DNA of 64,000 bases. Source: Humulus lupulus. Lineage: Eukaryota > Streptophyta > Magnoliopsida > Rosales > Cannabaceae. The translations under genes were made by a program, and so were the position numbers. Below are positions 22,888-35,424 of the stretch, piece by piece; within the stretch, counting starts at the first letter, position 1, and every line of letters begins with the position of its first letter. The notes under the pieces are model-generated. The model searched no databases. It saw only the letters and a list, made by a program, of their open reading frames with translations, and was not told the DNA's origin. The stretch covers positions 92,399,071 to 92,463,070 of the forward strand of contig NC_084793.1 in the NCBI RefSeq assembly GCF_963169125.1. The letters run 5' to 3'.

Positions 22888-24250
22888 CTATGCTTCCTTG
22901 ATCCTTTTAAGGAGCGTGGAATGAAGAGTGATGTTGGCTAGCTGACCAACTACCAACTCAATATCTGCTGTAGTCATCTCTTCAGCTAACCTATCTGATA
23001 TCTGCCTTGAACTAAATAATTGTCTTGGACCCTTTCGACTCAATGCGTCGACCACCACATTGGCCTTCCCAGGAAGATATAAAATGTCACAGTCATAATT
23101 GTTTACCAATTCTAGCCAAAGCCTCTGGCACATATTCAAATCCTTCTGAGTAAAGAAGTACTTTAAACTCTTATGGTCGTGTATATTTCACACTTCTCTC
23201 CATACAAATAATGCCTCCAAACCTTTCGTGCAAACACCACCGTTGCCAACTCCAGACCATGTGTGGGATATCTCTGCTCATACTCCTTCAGCTGTCTTGA
23301 CGCGTAGGCTATTACCTTTCCAGCTTGCATCAATACACACCCCAAACCCTGTCTTGAAGCATCGCAGTAGACTACAAACTTCTCATTGTCTGACGGCGAA
23401 CTCAATACTGGAGAGTGATCAGTCGCCGCTTCAACTCCTTGAAACTGTTCTCACACCTATCTGACCATACATACTTAGTCTTCTTACACATCAGTTTGGT
23501 CAACGGTGTGGCTATTCTAGAGAATCCATCATCAAATCGCTGATAGTACCCTGCCAATCACAAGAAACTCCTGACCTCTGGTACACTGCTCGGCCTGGGC
23601 CAATCTCTCACTCCCTCAATCTTACTTGGGTCCATCAGAATTCTATCCTTATCAAAGATATGCCCTAGAAATGTTACGTGGGGTAACCGAAACTCACACT
23701 TGTTGAACTTAGAATATAACTTGTGCTCTATCAACCACTATAGTACCAGGCGAAGATGTTGCTCGTGATTTTCCTCTGACTGAGAGTACACCGGTATGTC
23801 ATCAATGAATATGATCACAAACTTGTCCTGATAATCCCTAAAGATCCTAGTCATTAAGTCCATAAAGGGTGCTGGGGCATTGGTTAAGCCAATGGACATA
23901 ACTAGAAATTCATAGTGGCCATACCTTGTGTGGAATGCGGTCTTTGGTATGTCCTCCTCTTTAATCCCTAACTGATGGTAGCCTGATCGAAGGTCAATCT
24001 TGGAGAAAACTGTCTTCCCCTGTAGTTGGTCAATCAAGTCGTCGATCCTAGGCAGTGGGTACTTATTCTTGATGGTCAGCTTGTTTAACTCTCTATAGTC
24101 AATATACATCCTTAAGGATCCATCCTTCTTCATGACGAACAACACTGGAGCATCCCATGGTGAAAAACTCGGCCTGATGAATCCCAAATCCAGTAACCCC
24201 TACAACTGAATCTTCAATTCCTTCAACTCTTCTGGAGCCATTCTATAAGG
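22888..24250 (-). pseudogene. Tekay-1 reverse transcriptase and RNase H, decayed
   Basis: The RT fingers/palm (24187-23738) include [32 protein letters not shown] and [19 protein letters not shown], with the catalytic Asp pair kept and Leu to Pro after it. A stop near 24200 (CAG to TAG) precedes GFIRPS. RNase H lies at 23405-22888 ([50 protein letters not shown]). Stops also occur at 23738 and between 23163 and 23139. The family function is cDNA synthesis. Confidence 0.9.
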
Positions 24251-24480
24251 TGTCTTAGATACTGGCTCCACCCGTGTCGCCAACTCTACGACGAACTCGA
24301 TCTCTCAGTGTGGTGGCAACCCTGGCAAGTCTGCTGGAAACACGTCAGGAAATTCACATACTAATCTAGTCTCACCCGGTCCAACCAAACAACTCTAGAC
24401 GTATCCACAATGTTCGCTAGGAATCCTATGCAACCCTCTTGCATTAGGTCTCTAGCCTTCAGCGCCAAAATCATAGGTAC

Positions 24481-24897
24481 TCATGGTCCACTCACTATCC
24501 CCACAAATACAAAGGCTACCTCCCCTTCTGGTTCAATGGTCACTATCCTGCGCTTCAAGTCAATTGTCGCCTCATACTTTGATAACCAATCCATCCCTAG
24601 GATCATATCAAAGTCATACATATCTAACTCAATCAGGTCTACCGACAACTCTTTACTTTCTATCTCTACTAGTAATGCTTTAACCCATCTCATAGAGACT
24701 ACCAATTCCCCAGTTGGCAACAACGTTCTGAATCCCTTAGCATACGAATCACTAGGTCTACACAAATGATCTATCACTCTAGCAAATTCAAATGAATGAG
24801 TAGCCCTTGAATCAATCAATGCAGTAAATGAAGAACTGATGCTATAAATCTGACCTCTCACGATCGAGGGGCTAGCCTCAGCCTCAGTCTGGGTCAA
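24481..24897 (-). pseudogene. Tekay-1 aspartic protease with altered active site
   Basis: Open over 138 codons. The retropepsin motif DSGATHSF reads DSRATHSF: the essential Gly is Arg (GGG to AGG). The second hallmark, FDMILGMDWLSKYEATID, is intact near residues 94-112. Polyprotein cleavage would be lost. Confidence 0.88.
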
Positions 24898-24954
24898 GGT
24901 AAATACTCTGGCAGGAGTGAGGCTGTCGCTCTGCTTTAGTTCTTCTTTCCTAGC

Positions 24955-27900
24955 TTATGGGCAGTCCTTCCTCATATGACTAATGCTCCCACAAGTAAAA
25001 CAGTCCCTGATATTGCACTCTCTCAGATATCGTCGCCTGCACTGAGGACACACTGGGAACCTAATCCAATTGTCTCCCCCGCCCTGGTGGCCACTGAAAG
25101 CATCATGTGCCCTCCTATCTGAGCAAGGAAGAATAAAAAAATCTGGGGCCTTTCTCTACTGTTCACTACGGCCACTACCCCTACTAGATCCAGTAAAAGT
25201 AGGCACCATCCTCCGAGCATCGTGCATAGCAACGCCCTCTCTCCAAATTTGATCCTCGGCCCCCTAAGCTGTAAGTGCCTTCTCCACTACCTGTGCATAG
25301 GTGGTAGTTCCCAAATCCAAGGTTATCTTAACATCATGGGCGATCATAACGTTCAATCCCAGGACAAATCGATCCCTCCGTGCCATATTAGTAGTCACCA
25401 AGTTCGGCGTTAATTTTGCTAATAGATCAAACTTCAAAGCATACTCAGTAATCGTCATCCGATTCTGAGTCAAATTAACGAACTCATCCACCTTTGTAGC
25501 TCAGATTGCAACACTGTAATATTTCTCGTTGAAGATGTTTCTGAATTCTGCCCAAGTCATAACTGTTGCATCCCTCCTATGGGACACAACATCCCACCAG
25601 ATGCGGGCGTCCTCTCTCAACATATAGCTGTAATATCCGTTTTCCAAGAAGGGCAATTTCGTAATTTTCCCACTGTGTGCATCCTTGTCATTTTTTTTTC
25701 TTTTCTTTTTCTTTATTGTAATATTGGATATGTATGACTTCCAATGAAAATAAAATTCATGGTTTCTCATGTTTGAGTTTTTGTGGAATCACAACATGAG
25801 AATAATGTCAAGTGAATAAATAACGGCTCGAGTTAAGTTATTTATTTAATTAAAAATTATTATTGTTATTATGAGCATAATAGTAATAATAATATGCTTG
25901 AAATTATTTTATCATATTATGTGTAATTTTTGGTTTGCCATAATATTAAATATTTGAATTTGTGAAAAGACCATAATACCCTCAAGTTTGGGATTGGTTC
26001 AAGGGGTATTTTAGAGACTTTATTTCTTCTGTTTTAACATGATTAAATATTCATAAAATTACTTAAATTTTCAAAATTTAACTGATAATATCAGTTGTGG
26101 AACTTAGTTATTTTATTTTATTTTTTTAAAGAAAAAAAAATAAAGAATTCCTTGAAAAGAGGATCTTACCACTTCAAACACTAACTTCTTTTCTAAACCT
26201 TTTCTAAAACGTATTTACCAGGATAATCTGAAGGAGAAATCGTGGAAATAGTGAGGGAAGCAAATGATTGAAGAGAGAGAGTCTAATTGTCGTTTTTTTT
26301 AAAAGAGAAGAAATTTTTGAGTTCTTGCACTAAAGAAAAATCTGGGCGGTAATGAATGTTGTAGAATCATTATAGGGGAGGAAATAAATATTTTGAGTGT
26401 GGGAAATACATTTATAAAGCCTCGGATTGTGATTCACCATTTTTATCCAAGAAAATGCATATTCTTTGATAATTTTGGATTTAAATGTGTTCAAGAGTGT
26501 ATGGTGTGCGTGGTTGGTGACAAACAAGCTTAGGGGACTCCAAGAATTGGTTTTGATGTGAAGAAATAAGCTGAAATGGTTTAGAGCAAGAAAAACTAAT
26601 TTTGAGCTCCATTGTTGGCGGTACACCGGCGTTGGAGAAGAAGACTCCGACCAAGGCGGTTGTGGCATGATTCTTTGTATCTTAGGGTCGTTTTGGACTG
26701 CTGGAACACGTGTGGGAAGTTTCCAAGTGGTTTGGAATTTTGGGGTAGCCGGAAACGAAAGAAACAACCTTGCCCGCGCCGAAGAAGACGACAACTCCGG
26801 TGAGAACTCTGGCGAACCCGATCTGGGTATTTCCTAAGGTGTTTTTTTAGGTTTTCAATCTTAAAAATTAGTACATTAATTTTAGAGCATTTTCCAATTG
26901 GTTTGATATTTTTTTATTTTTCTTTGAATTATTATGATTTATTGAATTTTAAATAAAGATTAATTATGAAAAATATTTTTAATGTTCAGAAAAATATGAT
27001 TTTATGTTTCAATGATATCTGTATGATTTAAAATGGCTTTGTATGTTTAGATTTAAGTTTTGATTGTATTTGATAATTTTCTTCAATTATTTGCTTTTAA
27101 ATATTTGATTTAAGAAAATATACGTGGAAAATTATTTAAAGTATTCTAAAAATTCTGAGAATTTTTTTATAAGTTTAAAATGAGATTATAAGGCTCTCTA
27201 TAATTTTAATTCTAATTTTAATCATTTATGTAATTTATATGATTTAATTGGCTTATTTTATATTTTAAATATAGAAAATAATAATACTACTGTTTTGAAC
27301 ACTAGGTAATTTTTGTGTAATACTGTAGGATGTAGAAACCGATCTGTATAGTTAGATTCTATTTTTAATCAGTTATGAATTTTTTTTTAATTAATTAGAT
27401 TTTATATTAAATTAATTAAGAAAAATAGTTATTTTGCCCAGAAAATTCTAATATAATTTTTATAAGTTTATTTTGGATTTTTAAATAGTCTATATGTTAG
27501 TTTGATTTTTGGGCTGGTTGTGTAATTATTTTTTATTATTTGAGTTTTATTTGAGAAATTGAGGAAAAATAATTTATAAATGTTAAAAATTATTTTTCTG
27601 GTCTTGTATGAGTCTTTGCTTATTATTTAGGGTTTTGGAAAGTTGGTTGTTAAATTTTGTTGTCATATGATGATCTTTAGAAATTATTGAGTTTATTATG
27701 TAATTGTGACATTAAAGGGCATTTTGGTAATGTTCACATAAAAAGTATATATATGAATTCATGCGATACATTATGAATTGTTTGTGCATGTGACATGATG
27801 GTTTTGAACCTTGTGAAAAATGATTTTAATTTACGTGCCATGCACGTTAAATTTTCATGGTTAATTTTTTCGACAATTAGGGTTTTGAAATAAAACCTTA

Positions 27901-29312
27901 ACGCCTATTTTTATTTTTCCTGAATTTTCGCTGTGTAATTGGACGTCTAGGAGCTAGCGGTCGTCAAGGTGACGCAGCAAGTGGTTTGAGACACGTCAGC
28001 GGAAAACGCACTGTTTAAGGTAAGAAGAGTGGACATCTGCGCACAGGGTGTACGTACGTTATGCGTACAACCTTGTTTTCTTATTTGTTTAATTATGTAA
28101 TTATTTTGTGACCTGAATTGTTGCATTAGATTGGCTAGCATGAAGATAGTGCTAGAGATTTTAGTTAGTAGACATGCTTAGATGATAGAGTAGGCGTGCT
28201 ACTAGAATCTAGCTGCTTGTGTGGGTATAGCACTTGCAGGAATTATCTTGGGTGTGTATAACTCGGGATAATAGGATGCCACCACGGAACTGCCGAGTGT
28301 GAGTACAGCGCAGGTAGGGCAACGATGTCTCGAGGGAATGGCTTAGTGTGAGTACAGTGCAGGCTAGACTAGGTGCCACCGTGGGAATGCCAAGTGTGAG
28401 TACATCGCAAGCAAGGCAGATTACATTTCATGTCCGACCAACATGACTTGTTAGTATTTATGTGTGTGAGTGTAACACACATTATGTTAGTGTGATATGG
28501 TGTTTATATATCGCACAATGATTATTATGCTTATGATGTTTATTTATGTTTAGTTGAAAGTTTATGTTTTTTGGTTTGGGGAGTTATGTCCTACATAGCT
28601 CTTCTTACTGGGCGTTAGCTCACAGATACTTTGTGTGCAGGTAAAGGCAAAGCAATGCAGTGAGTGGTGCGGGCTTGAGGCATGGATGGAACATGTTAGA
28701 GGCTAGGCTCCAGTTATTTTATGTTTTTAGAAATAAATGTTATGTTTTTAAATTGTCAGACTTGAACGATTATTTTCTTTATGTTGTTGTTATTAAACTT
28801 AGCGTCCAACATTTTTATTTTTAATAATGAGATCTCATTGTCTGTTTAAATTTTAAATAAATATTTTCTCTTAGTGTCTTAAAGTATTTATTCCTTATTG
28901 TTTTTAAACGGACTCCCTAAGTAACGTCTCGGGAAATTGGAGCGTTACAATAACTGGCGCAGGCCACTCTCTTATTCCCTTCCACTCTCATGATATCCAG
29001 GATGGAAGAAATCATGTTCATCCACTGCTCTGCCCGCAGTGGGTCTGGGCCACCCTCAAAGGTGGGAGGAAGTTGCTTCTTGAACCTTTCGTACAAGGGT
29101 TCCCGCCTATTTTTCATAAAAGGCTGGGCTGACACTGGTGCCACAGCCTGTGGAACCTGTAACCCAATACCCCGGGGAGGGTCCTGTTGCCTCAACTTTC
29201 AATACTCTTCCTCTATTCGATGAAGTCTAGCTTCCATATCGGCAAATAACTGTTGACCTTTGTTGTCATCCTCGACCCTATTGATGCGGAGTCTGATTGA
29301 TTGTCGAGGCAT
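24955..29312 (-). pseudogene. Tekay-1 gag, split by a 3.3-kb solo LTR
   Basis: It starts at MPRQSIRLRINRVEDD (ATG 29312). After an in-frame TGA at 29199-29201 it continues with PPTFEGGPDPLRAEQWMN (about 29060), is cut at 28950, and resumes at 25623 with REDARIWWDVVSHRR and FNEKYYS (Retrotrans_gag core). A stop near 25503 follows, then 25491-25264 (ALKFDLLAKLTPNLV). The CCHC zinc knuckle CFTCGSISHMRKDC lies at about 24955-25000. Gag packages the RNA. At least two stops and one insertion break it. Confidence 0.88.
25629..28949 (+). mobile_element. Solo LTR (3,321 bp, Tekay-type) in the Tekay-1 gag
   Basis: Start TGTAATATCCG, end GGAGCGTTACA, flanked by ATAGC (25624-25628) and ATAAC (28950-28954), a target duplication with one mismatch. 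It shares the conserved LTR block at 28601-28653 with the other Tekay-type LTRs. No protein domain. Long AT-rich stretches fill most of it. Confidence 0.88.
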
Positions 29313-29635
29313 TACTGCAATATGCCTGCAATCAATGACGATGTACATCAGGCATGATAACAACATCCAAAACCACCTCCCAATCTCATCAATCAACCAC
29401 AATCAGCAAGTCAACATGTCACACATAGCATACAACAATCAAGGAGGCCATGCCCTAGGATCATGCATATATCAACACACTCATCATGCTCTATCTATAC
29501 ATTCAGGCAAACATGGCAACTTAAACAAGTAGTTAAGCCTATAATTCACTAAATACCAACCAACCCTGAGTCGAGCTTGTCACTGGCAGTGAGCGTACAT
29601 GTTCGCTCGATCTCTAGGAGCAATAAACCTTGGCA

Positions 29636-29648
29636 CGTTCTGATACCA
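29636..29648 (-). promoter_or_regulatory. Tekay-1 primer binding site (initiator Met tRNA type)
   Basis: Minus strand TGGTATCAGAACG, three bases inside the 5' LTR end. It differs slightly from the plant iMet PBS TGGTATCAGAGC. It primes minus-strand cDNA. The region 29313-29635 between it and gag is non-coding leader. Confidence 0.85.
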
Positions 29649-29651
29649 AGT

Positions 29652-31145
29652 TGTAACGCCCTACTTCCTTAGAGTCGTTACTATGTGAGTTAAAAATGTG
29701 TCATTAGATCACTAATCGAGGTTTTAGGTTAAAAGTGTGACTAAATTGAAATAAAACTTGTTTAACGACATAAATTGTTGAGATTTGGACATTCATTGAA
29801 ATCATAAAAAAAATTATATAGTTGGGATCCCAAAATACTGTTTAGAAATTATAATACAACTAAAAAATATAATTACAGTTGACCTAGGAGACAAAGCAGT
29901 TCATTAGAATACATTTCCCAAAATAACCTTGGCCAAGGAAGCCAGGTAGGCTGAACATATACTCGTCACTCCACACTCTCTGTACTCATGGTTGGTCAAC
30001 CTTTCCTTTGCCCATACCTACACTAGAGAACACCCGTGAGCCGAAGCCCAACAAGAAAACTCACACATATAACATATAACATAACAATCCACAGTATACA
30101 ACAAAACAACCAATGGCTAAACACATAACAACCTACATCGACCCAGGTGCTTTACCAGGCCCTGGGTTTGCGGTCTTCACCGAGTGGGTGGATACAACAC
30201 CCTAGGAGGGTCTCGCCCTAGCGGCCTGCACTTAGTGTGTTTAACGCCGATCCCGGCCCGTTGCTGTACCCGACTACTTGCCGTTCTCAGCCTTTGACAT
30301 TCATGGCCTTCGTCGTTCCTAGCCTTCGTTGTTCACTCATAAACATGCATAACATATCATATTAATCACATATATCCACACATATATTAAACATAAGTAA
30401 TAAGGTCTCGCCTTGAAACACAAACAATAGGTTCGTGCCCTGCTCTACGGGTACAACATTTTTTTTACCTGTGTCACGAGCTGTTTGTGTACCGCGATCC
30501 CGAGCATAGTCCTCTAACCCGAGCCTCGTTGGAAACCTCTGTGGTATCTTCACCCTTGAGCTAATCCCAACCACAACAGTCTTTCAAATCTTCAAAGATC
30601 TTAGTCTAAAATCCTCAAAGTTGATCAAAACCTCCAAGCACCAAGAGAGGAAGAGAGAACCGTGAGATAGAGAGAGAGAGAGAGACTTAGAGCTGAGACT
30701 GATGTTCCCGTTCTTCTTTTTCCTTCTAACTAGGTTCTAGACTCTGAGATAAGTCCAAGCTTGTCTTCTAGCTAAAAGTCCAAAATGCCCTCAAGACTAT
30801 CCTAAATCCTTCAATGCCACCAAAGGCAATCCTGTCAATTTTCACGTCCCGCTAATTCCTCGAGTGTTCCTATAAATTCCCATTTAATCCCGACATGCCC
30901 AAATAATTGCTAAATTACTACCTGTACCTGGTAATTCCTGAACACATGCTATATTCCAAAAATACCCCTAGGCTTCTCCCGAGTCGGGTATTCGACCCCG
31001 TTGTGACTATTTTCCTATTTCGTTCTCCAGGACCGTCTCAGATCGCACATGATAAATATATCACCACACACTCGTGGTATTAGTCCCAATACACACATAT
31101 ATCACATTTATGCCCTCAACGGGCTAAAATTACAAATATGCCCCT
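29652..31145 (-). repeat. Tekay-1 5' LTR, outer end missing
   Basis: Aligns to 18454-19492 and 20901-21285 of the other LTR. Homology stops abruptly after AATATGCCCCT at about 31145, about 170-300 bp short of the expected outer end. It provides the uninterrupted target sequence for the solo LTR at 19493. Confidence 0.9.
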
Positions 31146-31498
31146 CACTGGGGCCGGGCTCGCGTGCATGTGGCTTGTTGCTGAGGGGCTCGGGTCGTGT
31201 GCCTCCATGGTTCATGGCTTAAGTCCCTTTTCTTATTTTTCTTGTGTACATATTATTCAGATCTTAAGTTCAAAAATAAAACTTAAAAAAATCCTTTTCC
31301 CTTTATGGCTTACACAAGATCAAGAAAATCAAATTCCTAACCTAAAAACACCATATAATTAGCGATCCATCATTCAACCATACATTCATAAAACATATCC
31401 ATCCATTCAATATATATACCAACATACATATAACAAATGCAAGAATCTCACATAGCATTTAATATAAATATATATATGTAGACTGCTTTAGTACCAAT
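31146..31498 (-). other. Copia-1 leader remnant next to the 5' LTR
   Basis: It lies between truncated Tekay-1 and the Copia-1 5' LTR. The first ~80 bp are unusually GC-rich and may be filler at the deletion junction. The rest is AT-rich leader. No gene. Confidence 0.55.
31485..31496 (-). promoter_or_regulatory. Copia-1 primer binding site, diverged
   Basis: Minus strand TGGTACTAAAGC, two bases inside the LTR end ...CCAACA. It resembles the iMet PBS TGGTATCAGAGC with differences. Copia-E uses a similar TGGTACTAGAGC. Confidence 0.65.
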
Positions 31499-32478
31499 TG
31501 TTGGTATTAAAAGTGTAAATTAGAGATAAGCTGCAGAATAGGTTCGTAAAAAATTTATTAATACCAGCCATGATCATACATATATAGATATATTAAATCA
31601 CATACATAGAGATTAAAGATTAAATCTTGAAGCCTATCAAGTATCCACGAATCTTTTTGTATAAATCAATGATCGTCCATTCCATATTTTGAAAGCTCAC
31701 ACCTTGATCTACAAGACCAATCCTCAAACATATAAGGACGTGTGTGGGCACGTAAGATTCAAAAGACTGATTTCAAACTCTCTAGATGTACTCAACACAT
31801 GAGATCTAGAGAGGTTTGATTGAGAGAATATGTATTGAATAATTTTTCAGGTTTTGAAAAACTATTGCTTTTTTTTTAAGAGAGAGAGTCCGACAGTCAA
31901 TGAAAACCTCTTTTTGTTCTTAAAAGTATCACTTCTTTTCAGGTTTAAAAAGATAATTAACTAATTTAATTAATCTTTATTTTATTTAAAATAAAGCTAC
32001 TTAGTTATAACCTATTTAATTATTTAATTTAAATCATATTTAAAAAATAATAATTAAATATATATAATTAAATAAACAAATTATCTGAAATTCAAAATTC
32101 AAATTCCAAAGATAGGAAACCCCTGTCTGTGGCGCCACGCTCACTGTATAGCGAGTGTGTCGACCACACCATTAGGGTTATCCCTAATTTTCTCATTTGT
32201 TTGTTTAATTAATATTTAAGACAATATATTTATCCAAAAATAAATACCAGTTATTTCAAAATTAATTTTATCTTAAAATATGAGTTTTAAATAAATAAAT
32301 ATCTTATTCTAAATAAGATAATTATTAATCTCTCTTTATATTAATCCAAACATGATTAATATTAATTTTAAACTATAGTTTTTTTTTTAAAAACTATATA
32401 GTTAAATAATTAATTAATTCATAATTAATCAATTGCCTATAATTATCACATAATTATTTCATTCTCCTAAAAAATTAA
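31499..32478 (-). repeat. Copia-1 5' LTR, first segment
   Basis: TGTTGGTATTAAAAG start, homologous to 4414-5370 throughout (for example the shared run ATACCAGCCATGATCATACA). It is interrupted at 32479 by a solo LTR. Confidence 0.9.
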
Positions 32479-34440
32479 TGTAACTCATAAATTATCGAGA
32501 ACAAAGCGTTGGAACATAAACATAAGCATTGCTCTTTTATGGAATGAAAATTTAAGATAAATAAATGGATCCATGGTTTTACAAAAATAAAACAATTGTC
32601 TTTAACATACTAAAATGAGCAACATTAAATATTTTTTTAAAAAAAAAACATGCTTTAATGAAAATAGGCCCGCTTGATCTTCCTTGACTATATGGTCCCC
32701 ACGAGTACATCACGAAGCTCCTAGGTCCCACTCGCCACCAACTTTTCTATCTTTAATTGCCTGAAACAACAACATCATAAAGGGTCAGCTTCTAAGCCCA
32801 GTAAGAAAAATACAGACACGAGTCAAACATATAATCGTATAATCAAACATATCATAAATTTCACAAGAGTCATAATAAAACTTATTTATACTAATCATAC
32901 AACATCATAAAACCCTAGGTCATATCATAGGCTAAGTCATAATCATAAATCATACTCTAAATCATAGTTCATAGTCATAAGTCATATGTCATAATAGCAA
33001 GTTAGATATAATAAAAAGACAAGTGCTTATACATGGGTGACAATTAAGCCCCGGACATAAGTTTGTCATACACCGGACATCAACTTAGGTCCTTCATAAA
33101 ATTTTGGCAACCGAGCCTACCGGACATAAGTCCGTCATAGATCATTGGACACCTTAGATCCAGACATACTTACCCATTTATTGTACCTGAAATGTTAGGT
33201 CATACAAAACATAAACTAGGTCATAAACTAAACTCCCTAATTTTTCTTACCAAATCCGAGATATTGAATACAACTGCGGGATCGGAAACTCCTAAAACCA
33301 AACATAACAAAACCATAAGTCTTCTAGAGAAAAGTAGATGAAGAAAAGATCTAAATCATCAGAATAAAGACTTACCAAAAACCTTATGTTTCAAAGAAAT
33401 TGAACATATAACCAAAAGTCATTATAATGAGTTCGGTTTTGAAATAAAAGGAAAGAATAAGAAGAATGGAAATGGACTAAACCTGAAGATTAAAAGTACC
33501 GTAGATGGCTTAGAGTTCAATCTATACCTCAAAAAATGAAATCACACAAAAGCGTACTTCCCAAGTGTTTAGAAAATCTGTAGATTTGAAAGCTTTAACC
33601 CCAAAACTGTTTTTCTCTAGAACAAAAATAGTGGCTTGAAGGCTTTGAAAAGTGTTTGAAAGATGATGAAAATGGTTGAGTGCAAGGTCCTATTTATAGA
33701 GTTCAAGGAGTGAAACTAACTTCCATTTTAATGAATAAATAAAATGGTCAAAAATAACTTTTTCCGCTCAACAGATGCCAAAAACTCGCTCAAAACGTCC
33801 AGGAACAAGTCCAAGTTGTTGAGGGCCGCTTCTAGCTTCGGATTCCATGGAATTTAAAAAATGGCCACTGGAGCCGATATATCGCCCCTATAGGCAATAT
33901 ATCGCCTGCACCATAATCCCGATTGTCCGTGGTTTCGTTCATGCAAAGTCGACGTGTTTTTCCATAAAATCATAGGCAATATATCGGCCCCTATAGCCGC
34001 GATATATTGGCTTACGCTGATATACTAAACAACGTTTTTGCACATTTTAAGCACACTTAAAGTTGTTTAAACTACTTTGAATGAGTAGTACGAGATCCTA
34101 GCATCTGAGGGAATGTTCTAGACTTCCTAGACTTATCCATGATTATTTTTATTCATCTAAAATCTTAATTCTTTAATAAACATACATGTGACAAATGTCA
34201 CATTCTTAATTACTCTATCTAAACCTTAGGTTATAATAAATAATATTCTTAAGACTATCTTCATTAATCAAACCTTATGAAAAAAATAGTATTTCTAAAC
34301 TATAGGCTACGCTTATAAAATCCAAAACTAGTTCTACGAGTTTCTAACTAAATCTAGACTTTGAATCAATATCCATGAAAACTAAAATACTACAGCGTAA
34401 GATAACACTATCTAACTAAGTAAAAGTCTGAGGTGCTACA
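32479..34440 (-). mobile_element. Solo LTR (1,962 bp) in the Copia-1 5' LTR
   Basis: TGTAACTCATAAATT start, GAGGTGCTACA end (plus view), target duplication ATTAA at 32474-32478 and 34441-34445. The minus orientation is inferred from a diverged copy of the Tekay-type LTR block at 32751-32810. No coding domain. Confidence 0.9.
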
Positions 34441-34445
34441 ATTAA

Positions 34446-34773
34446 TATATTTGTAATTAAGTCCTTCTCTCTACAAATCTTTCTTTTGACATCCTTACCA
34501 TTGACAGTGTAGGATAGAGGTCATCTGGGGACCATAGACCTATAATACGAAGCTCCAATAAACTAGATTATTAATTAAACTCTTTAACATAGTAATCTTA
34601 TTTATTAATTTCATGATTACTCCACTATAAATATGGAATTGCATTCTAAGTATTTATTGAATTATAATTAGAGTTTTCTCTTGTAGTCCATTGATATAAT
34701 CAATAAATGTAGTTTTGTCCTCCATTTATTGGTTCGTTAGTTAGAGTTGGTCAAGATTGCCTTTTTATCCTTC
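34446..34773 (-). repeat. Copia-1 5' LTR, second segment (truncated by Tat-1)
   Basis: From about 34507 it aligns with 11310-11560. 34446-34506 is LTR sequence missing from the other copy. About 640 bp of the expected LTR beyond 34773 is not found on the far side of Tat-1. Confidence 0.82.
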
Positions 34774-35411
34774 TATTGACCCTCGAATTGGTCAATGACA
34801 CAGAGTCAGATAAACGATATAAAGTAAGATGAACATGAGAAGAACTCTAGATGAAAAGATAAATGACACAAACAGTTTATAGTGATTCGGCTCCAATAGA
34901 ATGGTAACAACCTACATCCACTTAGTGTTGTTATTGATGTAGTATTCCAAGAACAGTGATCAATAAACTAGGGTTCATGAGTTTCACTAAATCTCAGATA
35001 AATACAATTGTGATGGATAACAACACTCTTTTTCTCTCTTAGAATCTCTCAGCTCAAGCGTTCTTAAGCCAAATGTTGGAAAGTTCAAAAGTCCCCTCTC
35101 TTCAGCCCTTTGATTCTTATTTATAAGCTCAAGGAGGTTTACATGGGCTAATGGGCCTTAATTACACTTAATACATGCGTATCTAAATAATAATGAAAAT
35201 TACAATCAATACGTAATTACAAGATTGCATATCTGAAGGAAATGACTGACTATATGCGACCAGGCTGGTCGCCCATGATTATGATACTTTATAAGCCAAT
35301 GATCTCCTAATCGAGGGTCGAGGAGGATATGCTCACTTAAAACTGCCACGTGTTTCCCACGTGTAGATCAATCCTGCCACGTCATCAGGTAGTCTGTTTT
35401 TTGGGTAAACA
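34774..35411 (-). repeat. Tat-1 3' LTR
   Basis: Plus view: TATTGACCCTCG start (canonical TGTTGACC in the other copy), TTGGGTAAACA end beside the PPT. It matches 51563-52001 and 54151-54332. It provides the uninterrupted target for the solo LTR at 52007 (AAGATTGCATATCTG at about 35222). Confidence 0.9.
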
Positions 35412-35424
35412 TTTTCCCCCCAAG
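35412..35424 (-). promoter_or_regulatory. Tat-1 polypurine tract
   Basis: Minus strand CTTGGGGGGAAAA directly ahead of the LTR start TGTTTACCC. The same G-rich core adjoins the Tat-2 3' LTR. Confidence 0.85.

Larger units (their letters stand above)
18454..31145 (-). mobile_element. Tekay-1: Ty3/Gypsy chromovirus, with nested solo LTRs
   Basis: Minus-strand order: 5' LTR (right, 29652-31145), iMet-type PBS, gag with zinc knuckle, protease, RT, RNase H, integrase with chromodomain, PPT, 3' LTR (left, 18454-21451). The chromodomain after a GPF-type integrase tail and the long LTRs fit the Tekay (Del) lineage. The two LTRs align along their shared length. The outer ~300 bp of the right LTR is missing, so no target duplication is seen. 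All coding parts carry stops. Two solo LTRs lie within it. Confidence 0.9.
4414..34773 (-). mobile_element. Copia-1: large Ty1/Copia retrotransposon split by nested insertions
   Basis: A minus-strand Copia element in the order gag (17908 down), protease, integrase, RT, RNase H, 3' LTR (on the left). LTR pieces at 4414-5370 and 11310-12217 match pieces at 31499-32478 and 34446-34773, so the LTR was about 1.9 kb. The long LTR and integrase/RNase H signatures resemble the Angela/BARE-like group, but the lineage is tentative. Insertions in it are CACTA2, a 1.65-kb solo LTR in the integrase, Tekay-1 in the leader, a solo LTR in the 5' LTR, and Tat-1, which cuts the 5' LTR short. The far end of the 5' LTR is missing. 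Confidence 0.85.

Noticed and set aside
26330..26794. 154-codon minus-strand frame inside the 3.3-kb solo LTR
   Set aside because: No recognised motif and located in LTR sequence; I could not support a gene.
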